64,000 nt of DNA, taken from contig JBCAMK010000003.1 in assembly GCA_038503065.1 (NCBI GenBank), forward strand, positions 2,294,001 through 2,358,000, written 5' to 3'. Position 1 is the first letter of the stretch, and each line of letters opens with the position of its first letter. Origin of the DNA: Paragyromitra xinjiangensis. Taxonomy: Eukaryota > Ascomycota > Pezizomycetes > Pezizales > Discinaceae. Below, in pieces: positions 35,738 to 46,896 of this stretch. The notes beneath the pieces were generated by a model. It saw only the letters and a list, made by a program, of their open reading frames with translations, searched no databases and was not told where the DNA came from. Both the position numbers and the translations under genes were made by a program.

Positions 35738-37780
35738 ATGGCTCAAAAGCAGGTGAAGTTTTCTCCCTACATAATACGCCAACTGGTGATACTCTGTGAG
35801 TTGTAGCGTTCTGAATTTGAGAATCGTTGCTAACATCACTGTGAGTTAGCAATATCTCGTTTCGCTGAGCCCGTAGCGATGACTTCAGTCTCGCCGTATC
35901 TTGTCAGTATTCCCTGGGAACGAAACGTAATGTCCTGGTTCTGATATTTATGGTAGTATTATATGATTGAACATTTCGGAGTCCCGACCCCAGAAATTGC
36001 CAAATATGTTGGGATAACGTTCGCAAGCTTTTCGTTCTGCCAGTTCTTTACGGGGATATGGTGGGGAAGAGCAAGTGATAAGTTTGGTAGGAAGCCGATG
36101 ATTATGCTGGGTTTATTTGGGACGCTGCTATCACTCCTGGCTTTCGGCTTCTCAACGAGTGTATGGATGGCCGTAGCGGCAAGATGCTTTTCTGGTTTAT
36201 TGAATGGGAATGTATGGAATTCAAAAAAGCACCCTACATTTACTAGGAGCTTTATGTTGATGAATTGGGTGATTTTAGGTTGGCATTTTACGAACTATGG
36301 TTGCAGAAATGGTTCCACAGAAAGAGGTACTTCCATTCTGGGCGGGTATGTGAGCTTGGGAACAGGAATTGACTAAAGGTGCTAGTTGCAACCACGTGCA
36401 TTTTCTCTGATGCCTCTTGTTGTGAGTCTCAGGTTTTTTTTGGCGATTGCCTTGGTTTGATAGGTTTAATTAATATTTTTCTTGATTCCTAGTGGGCAAC
36501 AGGAGCTGTTCTCGGTCCTATGATCGGCGGAGGTCTAGCGGATCCTATCAGAAATCATCCGAATTGGTTTAAAGGGGAACCTCCTGCGTTCTTCAAAAAG
36601 TTTCCCTTTGCTCTTCCTAATATTGTGGGATCAATGTTTTTCGTCGTTGGTTTAGCAACAGGGATACTTTTCCTGGATGTAAGAACATCTTTATTCAAGG
36701 GCTGAGAAGTGTATCAACTGACAAATCGCAACATTAGGAAACACTCGAGACCAAGAAGGACAAGCCTGATATTGGCCGCAGATTTGGACACAAAATTGCC
36801 AAGTGTTTTGAGTCTAAGAAGAGTCATCATAAAGATATCACCGATGAAACCACATCCTTATTACAAAGTGAGAGTTCGTCTAGCTTGGATGAAGAAGTGG
36901 CGATAGCGCAAAGGAAGCGATCACTGGAGTCCCAAGATGCTCCACCTATTCGTGATGCATTCACTTTCCAGTCCTCAGTCAATTTGATTGTCTATTCTAT
37001 TCTAGCTCTTCACTCGATTACCTTTGATCAACTGCTTCCTGTGCTTATGGCCTACCCTCCCGATGATTCGTCTCGACGTGTGTTGCCCTTGAAATTTGCT
37101 GGTGGCCTTGGCATGAGTTCTTCCGAGGTTGGGTTTTTCTTCTCGGTTTATGGGGGTATCGGAATGGTTTTGCAGGTTAGCCTCCCTTGTCATAAAATCC
37201 CACAAGGTTGGTGCTGACTTATTACCATCGAAGATCTGTGTATTCCCACCAGTCGCAAGTAGACTAGGTGCCCTTCGCTGCTTGAAGCTCAGCTGTTGGA
37301 CTTTCGCGATCGTCTATTTCCTCATCCCCTTCATTGTGATCATTCCCGAAGACCATCGACGGGCGGTGTTGTTCACGTTGATGTTCTTTAGAAGTTTGAG
37401 CGGGATCTTTGCGTTCCCCTGCAGCACGATATTACTCACCAACTCTTCACCGACGTTGCGTCTTCTAGGCACATTGAATGGGATTGCAGTAACATTGTCC
37501 GCAATGGGGAGAGCTGTTGGGCCAGCTGTAAGCTCCATCATTGCTCAATAGTGTCGTTGATTATAGCTAATGTAAGACGTAGACGGGTGGCCTTTTATTC
37601 AGCTGGGGCCAGAAGCTAGGTTATGTTATCCTTCCCTGGTGGATCCTTGCATTATTTACGGTTATTGGCGCGCTACCTATTTCACTTCTGGTTGAAGGAG
37701 AGGGCTTTGCCGGTGATAGCGACAAAGGGGAGGTAGAGGAAGAGGAAGTGGATTCTAGCCAAGCTCCGCTGTTAAAGTGA
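35738..37780 (+). CDS. MFS transporter, DHA1/ZIFL-like, nine exons
   Basis: Exons 35738-35795, 35850-35902, 35957-36211, 36279-36326, 36386-36421, 36493-36678, 36738-37175, 37234-37527 and 37583-37780 keep frame and give 521 residues. The first helix (QLVILSISRFAEPVAMTSV), the loop 2-3 motif WWGRASDKFGRKP at about 73-84, NGNVGILRTMVAEM, and LQPRAFSLMPLV-WATGAVLGP are the pattern of fungal MFS proteins related to the zinc-induced-facilitator and yeast YCR023C group. Exon 7 carries the long polar central loop with Ser/Asp/Glu stretches (SLLQSESSSSLDEE). Helix 11-12 sequence WGQKLGYVILPWWILALF and an acidic tail follow. Substrate cannot be predicted; vacuolar or plasma-membrane export of drugs or metal chelates is the family's usual role. 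No single frame shows the gene, which could be mistaken for a pseudogene, but all introns are GT-AG and in phase. Confidence 0.9.
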
Positions 37781-38637
37781 GCAGTATGGAAGTTGGAAGT
37801 TATTTTAGTTGTGGAGGGAATAATGGTATTCCTATGTTTCCATTTCGTTAATTGAATGTTTGTGGCTAATCAAAGAACGCTAAACTAGGGATGCTTCCTG
37901 CTTTGTTTTATTGTACGATGGGAAAGGAAAGATTGAATGAAACGAGATAAAAAAAGTACGATAGATCATGTAGTAATGAGGATTCTATCGTGCATAAATT
38001 TTGTGGTGACCAGTGTTGGTGTATATACAGTGTTCTTTTATTTATCGCATCTAAATACGTTTCCTCCTTGGTATCTCTCCCTAGCTGGATTGGAAATGGG
38101 ACATGGCGAAGAGGCTTTGGCTCCGGATGGAAATTTGCTGGTGTACAACAACCTTTAGTAGGCACCACATTATTGACACGAATACTGATGTGTGTAGTGT
38201 GTTAAATTGGTGTTACTGGCCAACAGATATGTGGATAGCCCGTATTTCGTCGAGGAAATCGAGGAAATCGGAGTAAGTTTTGTTTTGCCAAGTTCAATAT
38301 CTGAACCGCATACACAGGGTGACGCGGACAGCAGAATCGATCACGTATTGCTATAAATCAAGTTTTAATTTTGTAGAAGGTTAAAGCATAAATAAACCCT
38401 GTATGGAAATTTGAAACGAAGAGATTTGATTATAGCGGATTGAACTTGGAGGTGTCCGTTTCGTTGCATTGGCCACATTGCACTCGTCATTGGATACATG
38501 TATATTTCCTAGGCATCTTATGCCACGTTCCTGCTAGATCCTCAGGCCGGCTCCGATGTCTGTTATCAACAACTCTCCGCTTTTGCGTATCTATTTACGA
38601 ACTTACCCATCTACGCCTGGTACCCTTCTCTGATACC
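37781..38637. other. Intergenic stretch between transporter and F-box-like gene
   Basis: About 860 bp in tandem orientation. It holds the transporter's 3' end and the promoter of the next gene. A doubled GAGGAAATC lies near 38253-38270. The sequence just before 38638 is C/T-rich, as in other leaders here. I see no gene. Confidence 0.45.
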
Positions 38638-39426
38638 ATGGCGAAATCAAGACCGGCATGTTCGCACCCTACTGGATCAATGCAAGATATTTTCAACATT
38701 CTTCAACAGTACCCGATTTTGGAGAGCCTCGTCAAATATCTCTCACAGTCCGAACTACTCAACCTGATGCTCACGTGCAAGGCCGTTCAAGACATCCTCA
38801 ATCCTACCGCTCAAGCTCACTGCATCACCAATTTACGCAAAAAAGCTATCCAGCATCCCAAGAAAGCGAAATGTCCGGCTTGCCATGTCCGAACTGCTAC
38901 ATGTGTGAAGTGCCCGCGCCAAGTTCACGTGAGTCTTAACAGTAGTATCGTTTTCCCACTTTTCCCACCATCTTCTATTTTAGATCTGATGTCTCTGATT
39001 TCTGATTGAGTAAGATAGGAGTGGTTTTGTTTTTTCTGATTTATATGTAACTAATAATTTTCAGAGGTATAGCACAGAAACTCCCAGAACCCCATACAGG
39101 CATATTCCCCACCAAACCGCATAACTCTCATTTGCAGTAACTGCATTATCAACCTTCCAGAGAAGAGTACTAGGGGTTGCTGCGATTGCGACAGGAGTGT
39201 GCGCGCTCGGTGGATCTGTGGCAAGTGCCTGTTGGATGAACAGCGCCAAAGGATCGAGGCGAACGAACCTCATCTCAAGAATTTACGTCGCTCTGAGCCC
39301 ATCCAGAAAAACTCAAGGTGTAGATGCGGTAAATGCGCTAAGTTTATTAGCAGGGATATGGCCGGGCAGGAAGGTGGGCCAAAGAAAATGTGCAGGTGGT
39401 GTGGAAAGATGGCAGAGTGTTATTAG
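38638..39426 (+). CDS. F-box-like, cysteine-rich (zinc-binding) fungal protein
   Basis: Exons 38638-38928 and 39073-39426 give 214 residues. The N-terminal part (residues 13-60; ILESLVKYLSQSELLNLMLTCKAV) resembles the F-box fold used by SCF ubiquitin ligase adaptors. It is followed by three Cys groups: CPACHVRTATCVKCP, then ICSNCIINLPEKSTRGCCDCD with WICGKCLLDEQ, and last CRCGKCAKF with CRWCGK near the C-terminus. These look like two or more zinc-binding sites. Small fungal proteins with this F-box-plus-Cys layout are common but not well characterised. The acceptor at 39072 is chosen because the earlier AG at 39064 leads to a stop; the chosen site gives an open frame into the Cys-rich part. 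A frame that stays open 66 codons upstream of 38638 is not family-like. Confidence 0.75.
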
Positions 39427-42400
39427 GCGCTTGGATGCCGATAATAACTTTCCAAATGGAGGAAGTCTCAGCCATGGGATTCGTTTTAGAAGTGTGGGAA
39501 TAGTCGTGCCGGGCTTGATGTTCTGTAGTCGGTGGGGGGTTTTGGGCATTGGTAAGTACTTTCCAGCTATTTTATTCTTAGAAAGTCCAACGTTCAGAAG
39601 GCATAGAAAATTGGAGATGCCATCGCAAGCTCGCTAGCCTTGCAATATACGAGGATGACGAATAAAATCTATCACCCGAATCCAAGGTCCCCATAGAGAG
39701 AATACTAAGGAACATGTCCTGTGAAGAGGGATCTCTTCCGCCTTTGATTCAGCCAACTACGAGATACAATCTCTATTCATAGTCTCGGAAGAATTTAAGT
39801 TTCTCTTATTTGGTAGTTATCTAGGAATTTTAGTTTGCCTTTGCCGCACAGTCGGCCTCCCTCTCCCAGCCGAATGAATGAGTTACTTGCCAGCTCTGCT
39901 TCCTTCCAGCCAGAGCTCGCATGTATCTGCATTTCCGTCCCTCTTTTCCCCCATAAGCAGCTCTTAGGTAGTGTCGATTCGTTATTTGCAACTGGAGTAA
40001 CATTTAAAACTGGTAGTGGAGGAGGTTTAGAAAAGAGGTACTAGAGTTCTATTAATTAGACGTTCTAGGTCCATCTAATCCATTCGTTCAGAAGCACCAA
40101 TCACTAATGGCCCGCGGATGAAAGATCTGGGCTATCTAGAGCCCCTGCAAAGAAAGATAACGCGAGGTGGTATCTAAATTCGTTTTGAACTTTTCTTGAC
40201 TGGAATACCTAAAGTACATCCGTAGGTACGTCTTCGTTGCGCAGGTACCCACGACAAATGGGCTAGGCAGGTGTAACAGGTAAGCTTTGTAAATCAGCCT
40301 CAGGCTTCTTTATCTAGAGGCGACTCGACCCCTAATTTCTATTCCCAGAACCTTCTTTCCTCTGCGTGCAGATGCCTGCCAGGGGTGTACACCGACTAAC
40401 GTATCGCAACTTTCTATGGATAGACCCTGCTTGTTTCGATAGCAATCTGTTGGGTGATATAATTACCCTTTCAGGAGACCACAAAGTTTTGAGGATAGTA
40501 GCTGAGTGATTTCTTTCTTAAATCAAGAATATGTGGGTCTGGGGTCGAGCATGCGAGCTAGCGATTTGTCCAGCAGAGGAATTGCATGTCTGCTCATCTG
40601 GAAAGTTCGCCGGAAGTTTGCAGGTGTCCCTTACGGTCAAAGGATGGAATTCTAAGTAGCCTGGGGTGCCCATGCCCAAGCCATGGCTGAGGTCGCGAAT
40701 CCCCCACGTGATGCGCCAAGCCCACATCACGGGATGACGTATTGTTGTTATTCACGAGATATCACTCATTATTACTAGCGACCGGCTTAATCAAGAGCAC
40801 TTTATTTTCTCTGGTTACCTGATGTAATATTGAAACAGATATAGACCCAAAGGGCAACGGATACTGGATGGGTAGGGGGTTGTGACGTTCATATTCGACA
40901 AAATAATTGCTTGATAGCCGTCTGACGGAAAAAAAGAAAAAAAATCAATATCTTAGTGCTTGGTTTGCTCAGATATACTCCCTGGCACAAACAAACTCAG
41001 GAAGTTCGATAGACTATTAGAATTTCTAAGAAGGCCTCTGCTTTTCCCCGCCACTGCCGGGGGAGCTCCCGCAAGGGATCGGAATTGCAGGGTCACGAAT
41101 TTACCAAGGCAATCATCGGCAGTGTGGGAAAGCTATCTGCACCCTCAGGTGACGAAATGGTTTGATTGTTTACTCTTCGATAGGTTCAATAACTACATTG
41201 ACGCATTCTACTTGAATGCTTTTCTTTTATATGATTTGCTCCAAAAGACCTTTTCCACCAATGAGCTGGCCCCATTAACAGGTTTCTGCAAACGGGGAAT
41301 CTAGTTTAAATGAAGGTTGGGGTGCTATAGACCCATAATTATGCCCTTTCATCAATAATTCCCAATACATAGAAAGTTATACGAGCAGTTTGGAAGAGTA
41401 TATAGCGCCTTTGGCACTACTTCTGGGCAAACTTTCCCTAGAGCACAGATCCAGATTCCCGTCAAACACTGCGCTCACTTTCCGCCAGAGTCACATACGC
41501 CGGACTGCATCGCTAATTCACACATCCTCATCGCCTTTTCAGATTTACTTTCGCACAGCGGAAAAACGAAAGCATCAATAGGTGAAACTCTAGGCCGTAG
41601 ATAGCATTGACGCTATGTGTATCAAGGAGTATCACTACTTTTGGTGCAACTGTCTCATCAACACCACGGTTGTCCACTGCCGACCAGCAACCGCAGCAGG
41701 AACGGAATGCCTTCCCGGAACTAGGGAAGTGGAAGTCTTTGAGCATGAAATGTCGAATTGTTGGGATCTGGCTAGCGGGGGGAATGGTGACCCGAAGAGT
41801 TGCCTGAACTATCGATTCCCTAGGAAACTGCACTGTCGCCGTTGGTGATGGAAAATATGTCCCAAATCTATGGGAAGCATGTTTTGTATCGGTATTTCGC
41901 GATATTTATTATGCTAAACATCTAGGATTTTGCATGTTTCTACTGAATAGTTACTCTAAAGTTTGATTGCTACCTCTGTTACGGAGAACGATTGTATGTT
42001 CTACGAGAAGTTATTATATTTGTCTGTTGCTCATCTGCACTTGATTCTTTGTCGAACCCGCCATGCAAGCCTGTGGGTTCCTTCGATTAAAGTTAGCCCC
42101 ACTTATAGCCGTTGTCGATTGATCTAAACTCTCTGGACGAATAACCTGGATCAGAGTGACTTACCTAGTCTCTCCTTGTATTTGCAACTGTAGCCGAGAA
42201 CTAGTGAAATCCAACTTAACCTAAGTTATCTTACTTGTATGCAATTTTGTTTCACAGTACTAGGTGTTCTACCCCACCGGGTACTGCTTTTCTACTTCGC
42301 TTGCGTAAGGCAGGAGTGAAACCTGGTGCAACCTTCAAGGTTCGCTGAGGAGAGCAGGGGGAAAAAAACCCTATTGGCATCAGGTGCGAGCCCGGTAATG

Positions 42401-44818
42401 AAATCCCCCCATCCTACCTAGCTTTTCGACTGCGATATCTCTAATATATTGCCAGTAGTTCATCGATGAACGAGTTCAGGAACCATCGGATAGTTCCGTG
42501 GTTTCTATGGTTGAATGAATGGAAAAACTAGATCCTCATAACTCTGAACCTCTATCATCCTGTCGAAGAATGTGATATGCTAAAATTCCCTGGAAAGCCT
42601 TTAAGGCACCCATAACCTAACGTACTGACCGCTGTTGGCTGGCCGAGAAACTCAGATCCAATGGAGCAGGTCTCAAGTGTCTCACATTACGATAACAACG
42701 ACAACTACATGTATATGTCATTTCGCTCCGGCACATGTACAATCTGCTCTTAGGATCGCGGGTATCCAACGTTTATGATGCATACTTAAACTTACAGCCC
42801 TGGAACATGTCGACACTAATAGGCATACAAGATTGAGCTCACATGGTTTGCGGAGCCTCATATCGCATTTACCTTCAAATATAGAGACTGACGTCATACG
42901 AGGGCTGCAATTATTTTCGTCCGACGCAAAGGGTTATTAGTTATCAGTATCAAAGTGATAGCAAATCGAAGTCAAACGTAAGAGGTAGAGAATAAAAAAA
43001 TTCACGGAACTGCCCATCTTACTAGTAGCCTTAAAATATAGTTCAAACTCACCCCCCATAGCTCGCTGCTTACTCTATTACTAAAAGTACCAAACCATTA
43101 TGGAAGAGGGCGCAATTGAAGTAAATGAATCTTTAGCGAGATTTGTTACCTACCCCGCTTACGGCGTCCCACAAAGAACTAACGATAAATCCTGCTGAAG
43201 TCCTGACTGCTCTAGCTTAAAATTTGACACAATCGGTACCTTAGGTGCCAAGATGTATGCAGGGAACTTGATACGCTCCTAACACAAGCAAATATTTCTA
43301 TCCGAGCATTCGCTCATCTTTCACCCCGGGACTAGGGGCCTCATCCTCTTTATTTTGTCGCCAAACATATTGTTAAATCGAGTGATTTTCTGTGATTTTC
43401 TGGCTATTCTGGCATGTTGTGCTAGGTTGGCAAGAGTATTGTGTTTTGATATGTCCATAACTATATATACAGTAAATTTGCTGTGTCGGGAAACGTTACT
43501 TGTAGTGATAACAAAGTGGTCAGAAATTAGAGCTCCATATGGTCAGCGATTAACCAACGAATGAGGTTCTGTGCAACTATCACACAACATGAACATCTAA
43601 CTTCGCCAATTTTTTTTCTATTCCCGTGCATTTTTTGGGTAATTGCTTGGTACCGTCGTAATGCAAGCACTGCTCTTCGAAAAAAACATCGCATCATTCA
43701 TGAAAAATCTATGCGAGAATCTTGGAGTGGTGGCCTTAAACAAGAATGCTAGGATGGGGATAGTATATGTCTCAGATAGTCTGCGCGGCGTCCATGCAGA
43801 GCGGATAGTCCCGCTATCCAATCTATTCCTAGTGTCAGATTTGAATCGGCGTTAGGTTCTTGGCCATCACCTTTTCTTACCTCGTCCTGAGTGAAACATC
43901 CTTTTGTGATTGAATCTGTCTTGTCTATGGATCAGTACAACAGGTCTTGGTCACGCAAAAACTTATCAATGTAAAGAAACCCAAGTTATATCTTGTGATG
44001 CTGTTTAAATTCGATCTAAGCCCAAGATACTGAGCCTAGACCAGTTTAGTAGTGGACACCCTATGAGAGGCTATAGTAAGGCCGAGAAACGGGAGAGTCG
44101 AGTCGAATGTTCAAAGGGAGTCTTGTAAGGCAATTAAGCCAAGCACTTAGAACCTCGAAGCTTGTTACCTATTGGTAGCTTGGGGTTACCTCTCTAGTGA
44201 AAATAATTCTATGGGCAACTCATGCGGAGGCGGGTGGCTTGAGCTTTGGGGATCGTGAGGGTTGTCATAGCACAGCAACACGTTATGACGGAATCTTGGC
44301 ATAATGGCCTTGACGGCTGTAGAATAAATGGGCACGTGTTGTAAGAAGCCCGCTGGGATAGGTAGTCTGGAACAAAGGTTCCCGTTGATCTAGAGACATG
44401 CGATGTCGCACACACGCAAGTAAGCTCGGGAAGAATCTGTCTGGGTGCTTAGACCAAACCCCTTCTAAGCATCAGTCATGTATAGTTAGCGGGCCGTCGC
44501 GGGGTTTACAGCGGCTATGTGTGATTTGCAGAAGCGGTCTCAATGCTCCCCGCTAACGCTTTGACCCCAATCCAACGGGAGATCACCATCAACTACCAGT
44601 ATTTCAACTAGCTCTAGGTCTCTGTCGAATGGCGGACTGAAGATATAGCCCAATGAGAAATTTACATATAGCTACAAGAAAGCATACACCACACGTCCCT
44701 GAACTATGATATGCGTACTAGGGATTTAGGTTCCGTAATCTTTTGGTCCCGTCATTCGCTGGTATGATTGGTGATCTTATTGGGTCATATTGAAATTGCT
44801 GTCCCGGCCTGCCGTATG
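39427..44818. other. Gene-poor stretch, 5.4 kb
   Basis: Both strands are broken by frequent stops; the longest frames are 114 codons (40960-41304) and 101 codons (41528-41833), neither recognisable. The 41.9-43.3 kb part has almost no frame above 60 codons. I see no transposase, LTR or RNA-gene signature. The absence of long frames would suit decayed repeats, but CpG-containing words are still frequent, so strong repeat-induced mutation is not obvious by eye. Confidence 0.4.
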
Positions 44819-44825
44819 TATATAA
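44819..44825 (+). promoter_or_regulatory. TATA box of the small gene at 44865
   Basis: TATATAA followed by GCG lies 40 bp before the ATG at 44865. The distance is short but workable for a fungal gene with a short leader. It is the clearest TATA element close to a start codon in the window and is the main support for the small gene. Confidence 0.45.
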
Positions 44826-44864
44826 GCGTGTGGGGAAGTTGGGGCAAACAAAGCCCTTTACGCC

Positions 44865-45164
44865 TTGGCTGCTATGGTTGATTTTCTAACTGTACACTTG
44901 GAGTTGTCTGAGCTGAAGCTGATCGGTTTCTTAGATTGGAAGATTGCGAGGGGTAAACGGGGCAGGGGATTTAGACAGTGGACTGTATTGGGTAGCAAAA
45001 AGAAAGAAAAGACCCAAGTAATATCGAAGGCGTCAGCCCCTGAGAATAATGAGGAGATACAATTTTTCGCGAGATTCCCGCTAGACAAGATACAACACCT
45101 TATGTCCCACTATTCTGCTGTCTCTCGGCCCAAGAAGCAAGTTTCTGGAGGGAGATTTATCTAG
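44865..45164 (+). CDS. Small basic protein of unknown family
   Basis: A single-exon frame of 99 codons (96 if the second ATG at 44874 is used). The sequence starts MAAMVDFLTVHLELSELKLIG and then has a strongly basic middle with GKRGRGF and GSKKKEK, followed by FFARFPLDKIQHLMSHY. The first part could form a helix or strand pair; the middle could bind nucleic acid. I do not recognise a family. Support comes from the TATA box 40 bp upstream, an open frame with both acidic and basic blocks rather than skewed composition, and paired AATAAA sequences soon after the stop. It is convergent with the forkhead gene. It might also be an exon of a longer gene or a chance frame. Confidence 0.45.
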   Translation: MAAMVDFLTVHLELSELKLIGFLDWKIARGKRGRGFRQWTVLGSKKKEKTQVISKASAPENNEEIQFFARFPLDKIQHLMSHYSAVSRPKKQVSGGRFI

Positions 45165-45408
45165 TACACGTACAGAAAGGAACGCAATATCGAATAAAAT
45201 AAAATAAGTCACCTCTGAAGAAATAACAATATCGACAACGAAGTAAACACAAAGAACCAAAACTTTTATATCGATCTAAAATGAAAGAAAAAAAGCCCCC
45301 ACTTAATATTGGAAATCGTCACGTCTCCCTGGAGCTAATGGGAGATGATATAAGTAAGACACTGAATTAAATATGAGGGGATAACCATGGGCGAAAAGTG
45401 ATGGATGG
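45165..45408. terminator. Convergent 3' region with tandem AATAAA signals
   Basis: Only 244 bp separate two facing stop codons. On the plus strand AATAAAATAAAATAA at 45193-45207 gives two overlapping AATAAA polyadenylation-like hexamers 29 bp after the small ORF. The rest is A-rich. Use as 3' end signals is inference from position. Confidence 0.4.
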
Positions 45409-46896
45409 CTAATTCTGTGTGACGAGAGTGTATTCTTCGCTGAATTGGTCACCGGGCCCAGAAAAATGCCAATCGTCGTCCTCGTTGTATATCGTATTTG
45501 ACGTCGCGTAATGGGGAAAGCTTGCGTAACAATTCGAATAATCCACAGCGTGAAGTTCGAAAGCGTCTTTGATATCCAGGTCGTAGTGTGTAGGATCAAC
45601 GATGTGAATTTCCGGGGCTGGGGAAACAGAGATACCAGATTGGGTGGCAGATGCGGATGGTGGTGTTGGATCTCTCTCATGGCGATCGTCTTTCATCACT
45701 ATTGTGGTTGGTTGGGTGTGAGACCGGGACTTAGCGGTTGTCCATCTCCTTGTGGATTTACGCCTGCGCTTGCTTGCGCTGCTCCGCAAGAAGATATCTT
45801 CCGCAGCTCGTTTCTTAGAATTTGGCGGGCTCTTGCGGTATCTCGTTGTAGACTTAACGCCTTCTCTTATAGCTTCCTCTGATAGGACCCAGATATATCC
45901 TTTACCAGGATCATTAGGAGGGCGGTCTTCTTTCAAAAACGCCTACAGCTAGGTTCTTAGAAGCTGGATGCCACTCGGGATAAAAGGAATACTCACTCCA
46001 TTCATCGACAAATTATGACGAATGCTGTTCATCCATCCTCGACCCTTCGCCTTCCGAAAACGCGGAATCTTCTCGCGAAAATAATCATATATCTCCGCAA
46101 GAACCATCCTGTGCTTGGGCATACTCATGAGTGCACGGTGGATGAGAACTGCATATGGTGCTGTTTTATCGCATTCTATATCATCATTGGGAAGGATTGG
46201 AGTAGTTAATGGTTTCTCTGTCCGCTCATCTGAATAGCGCAGATCTGATTCTTGGTGGCTACCCTCATCTTCCTCTTCCTCTTCCTCTTCCTCTTCCCCT
46301 CCTTCCTCGGTTTCTTGAGACATGAGTTCACCAGCAGGCTCAGATATAGTTGTTAGTGGCGACATAGGGTTTTCTGAGGCTTGATCGGTATACCTCTCCT
46401 CTTCTTGCTTGATTGGAGAATGAGGGCTATTAGGGAGATCTGGAAATAGACTAGGCGGGATCGAAGCTGATGATAGAAGGAAGGAATCTGGAGGAAGATA
46501 GGCAGGTGTAGGATGGTGTAGATGACGAAAATTGTCTTCGTCTTGCTTTAATACATCTGAGATTGGCGATATTGGCTGATGATGTACTTTATTTACTTCT
46601 TGATCGAATCGATGATTTTGGGGCTGCCTGGTGAAATGAGGTGATTGACCCATCTGATAAGGCCACGAAATATAATCGTGACCTTGTAGAAAGGGTTGGA
46701 GTTGGCCTGTATGTGATTGGTGCAAGTTACCACTATGATGTAGATTCGCATGCAGCAGGTTAATGTGTCCTCCACCCAATGCTATCTCTGGTAAGGCTGA
46801 CTGAGAATGAAGATATCGAGCTGGTGAAGCTGTGTAAAACGAAGATGAGAAGCCTTCCATATCTGCCTGCTCGCTGTCGTCGAAGCCCCAGTCCAT
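45409..46896 (-). CDS. Forkhead-domain transcription factor
   Basis: Two exons on the minus strand, 46896-45997 and 45942-45409, give 477 residues. The forkhead winged helix spans about residues 248-325: YAVLIHRALMSMPKHRMVLA, EIYDYFREKIPRFRKAKGRG, and the recognition helix WMNSIRHNLSMNG, then FLKEDRPPNDPGKGYIWVL. A 54-nt intron cuts the domain just after SMNG. A histidine/glutamine-rich N-terminus and a glutamate run (DNA 46265-46302) precede it. A basic stretch KKRAAEDIFLRSSASKRRRK follows and is a likely nuclear signal. Fungal forkheads of this size control cell-cycle and mating or meiosis genes; there is no FHA domain here, so it is not an Fkh1/Fkh2 type. The exact orthologue (Sep1, Mei4 or another type) cannot be fixed by eye. 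Confidence 0.92.
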
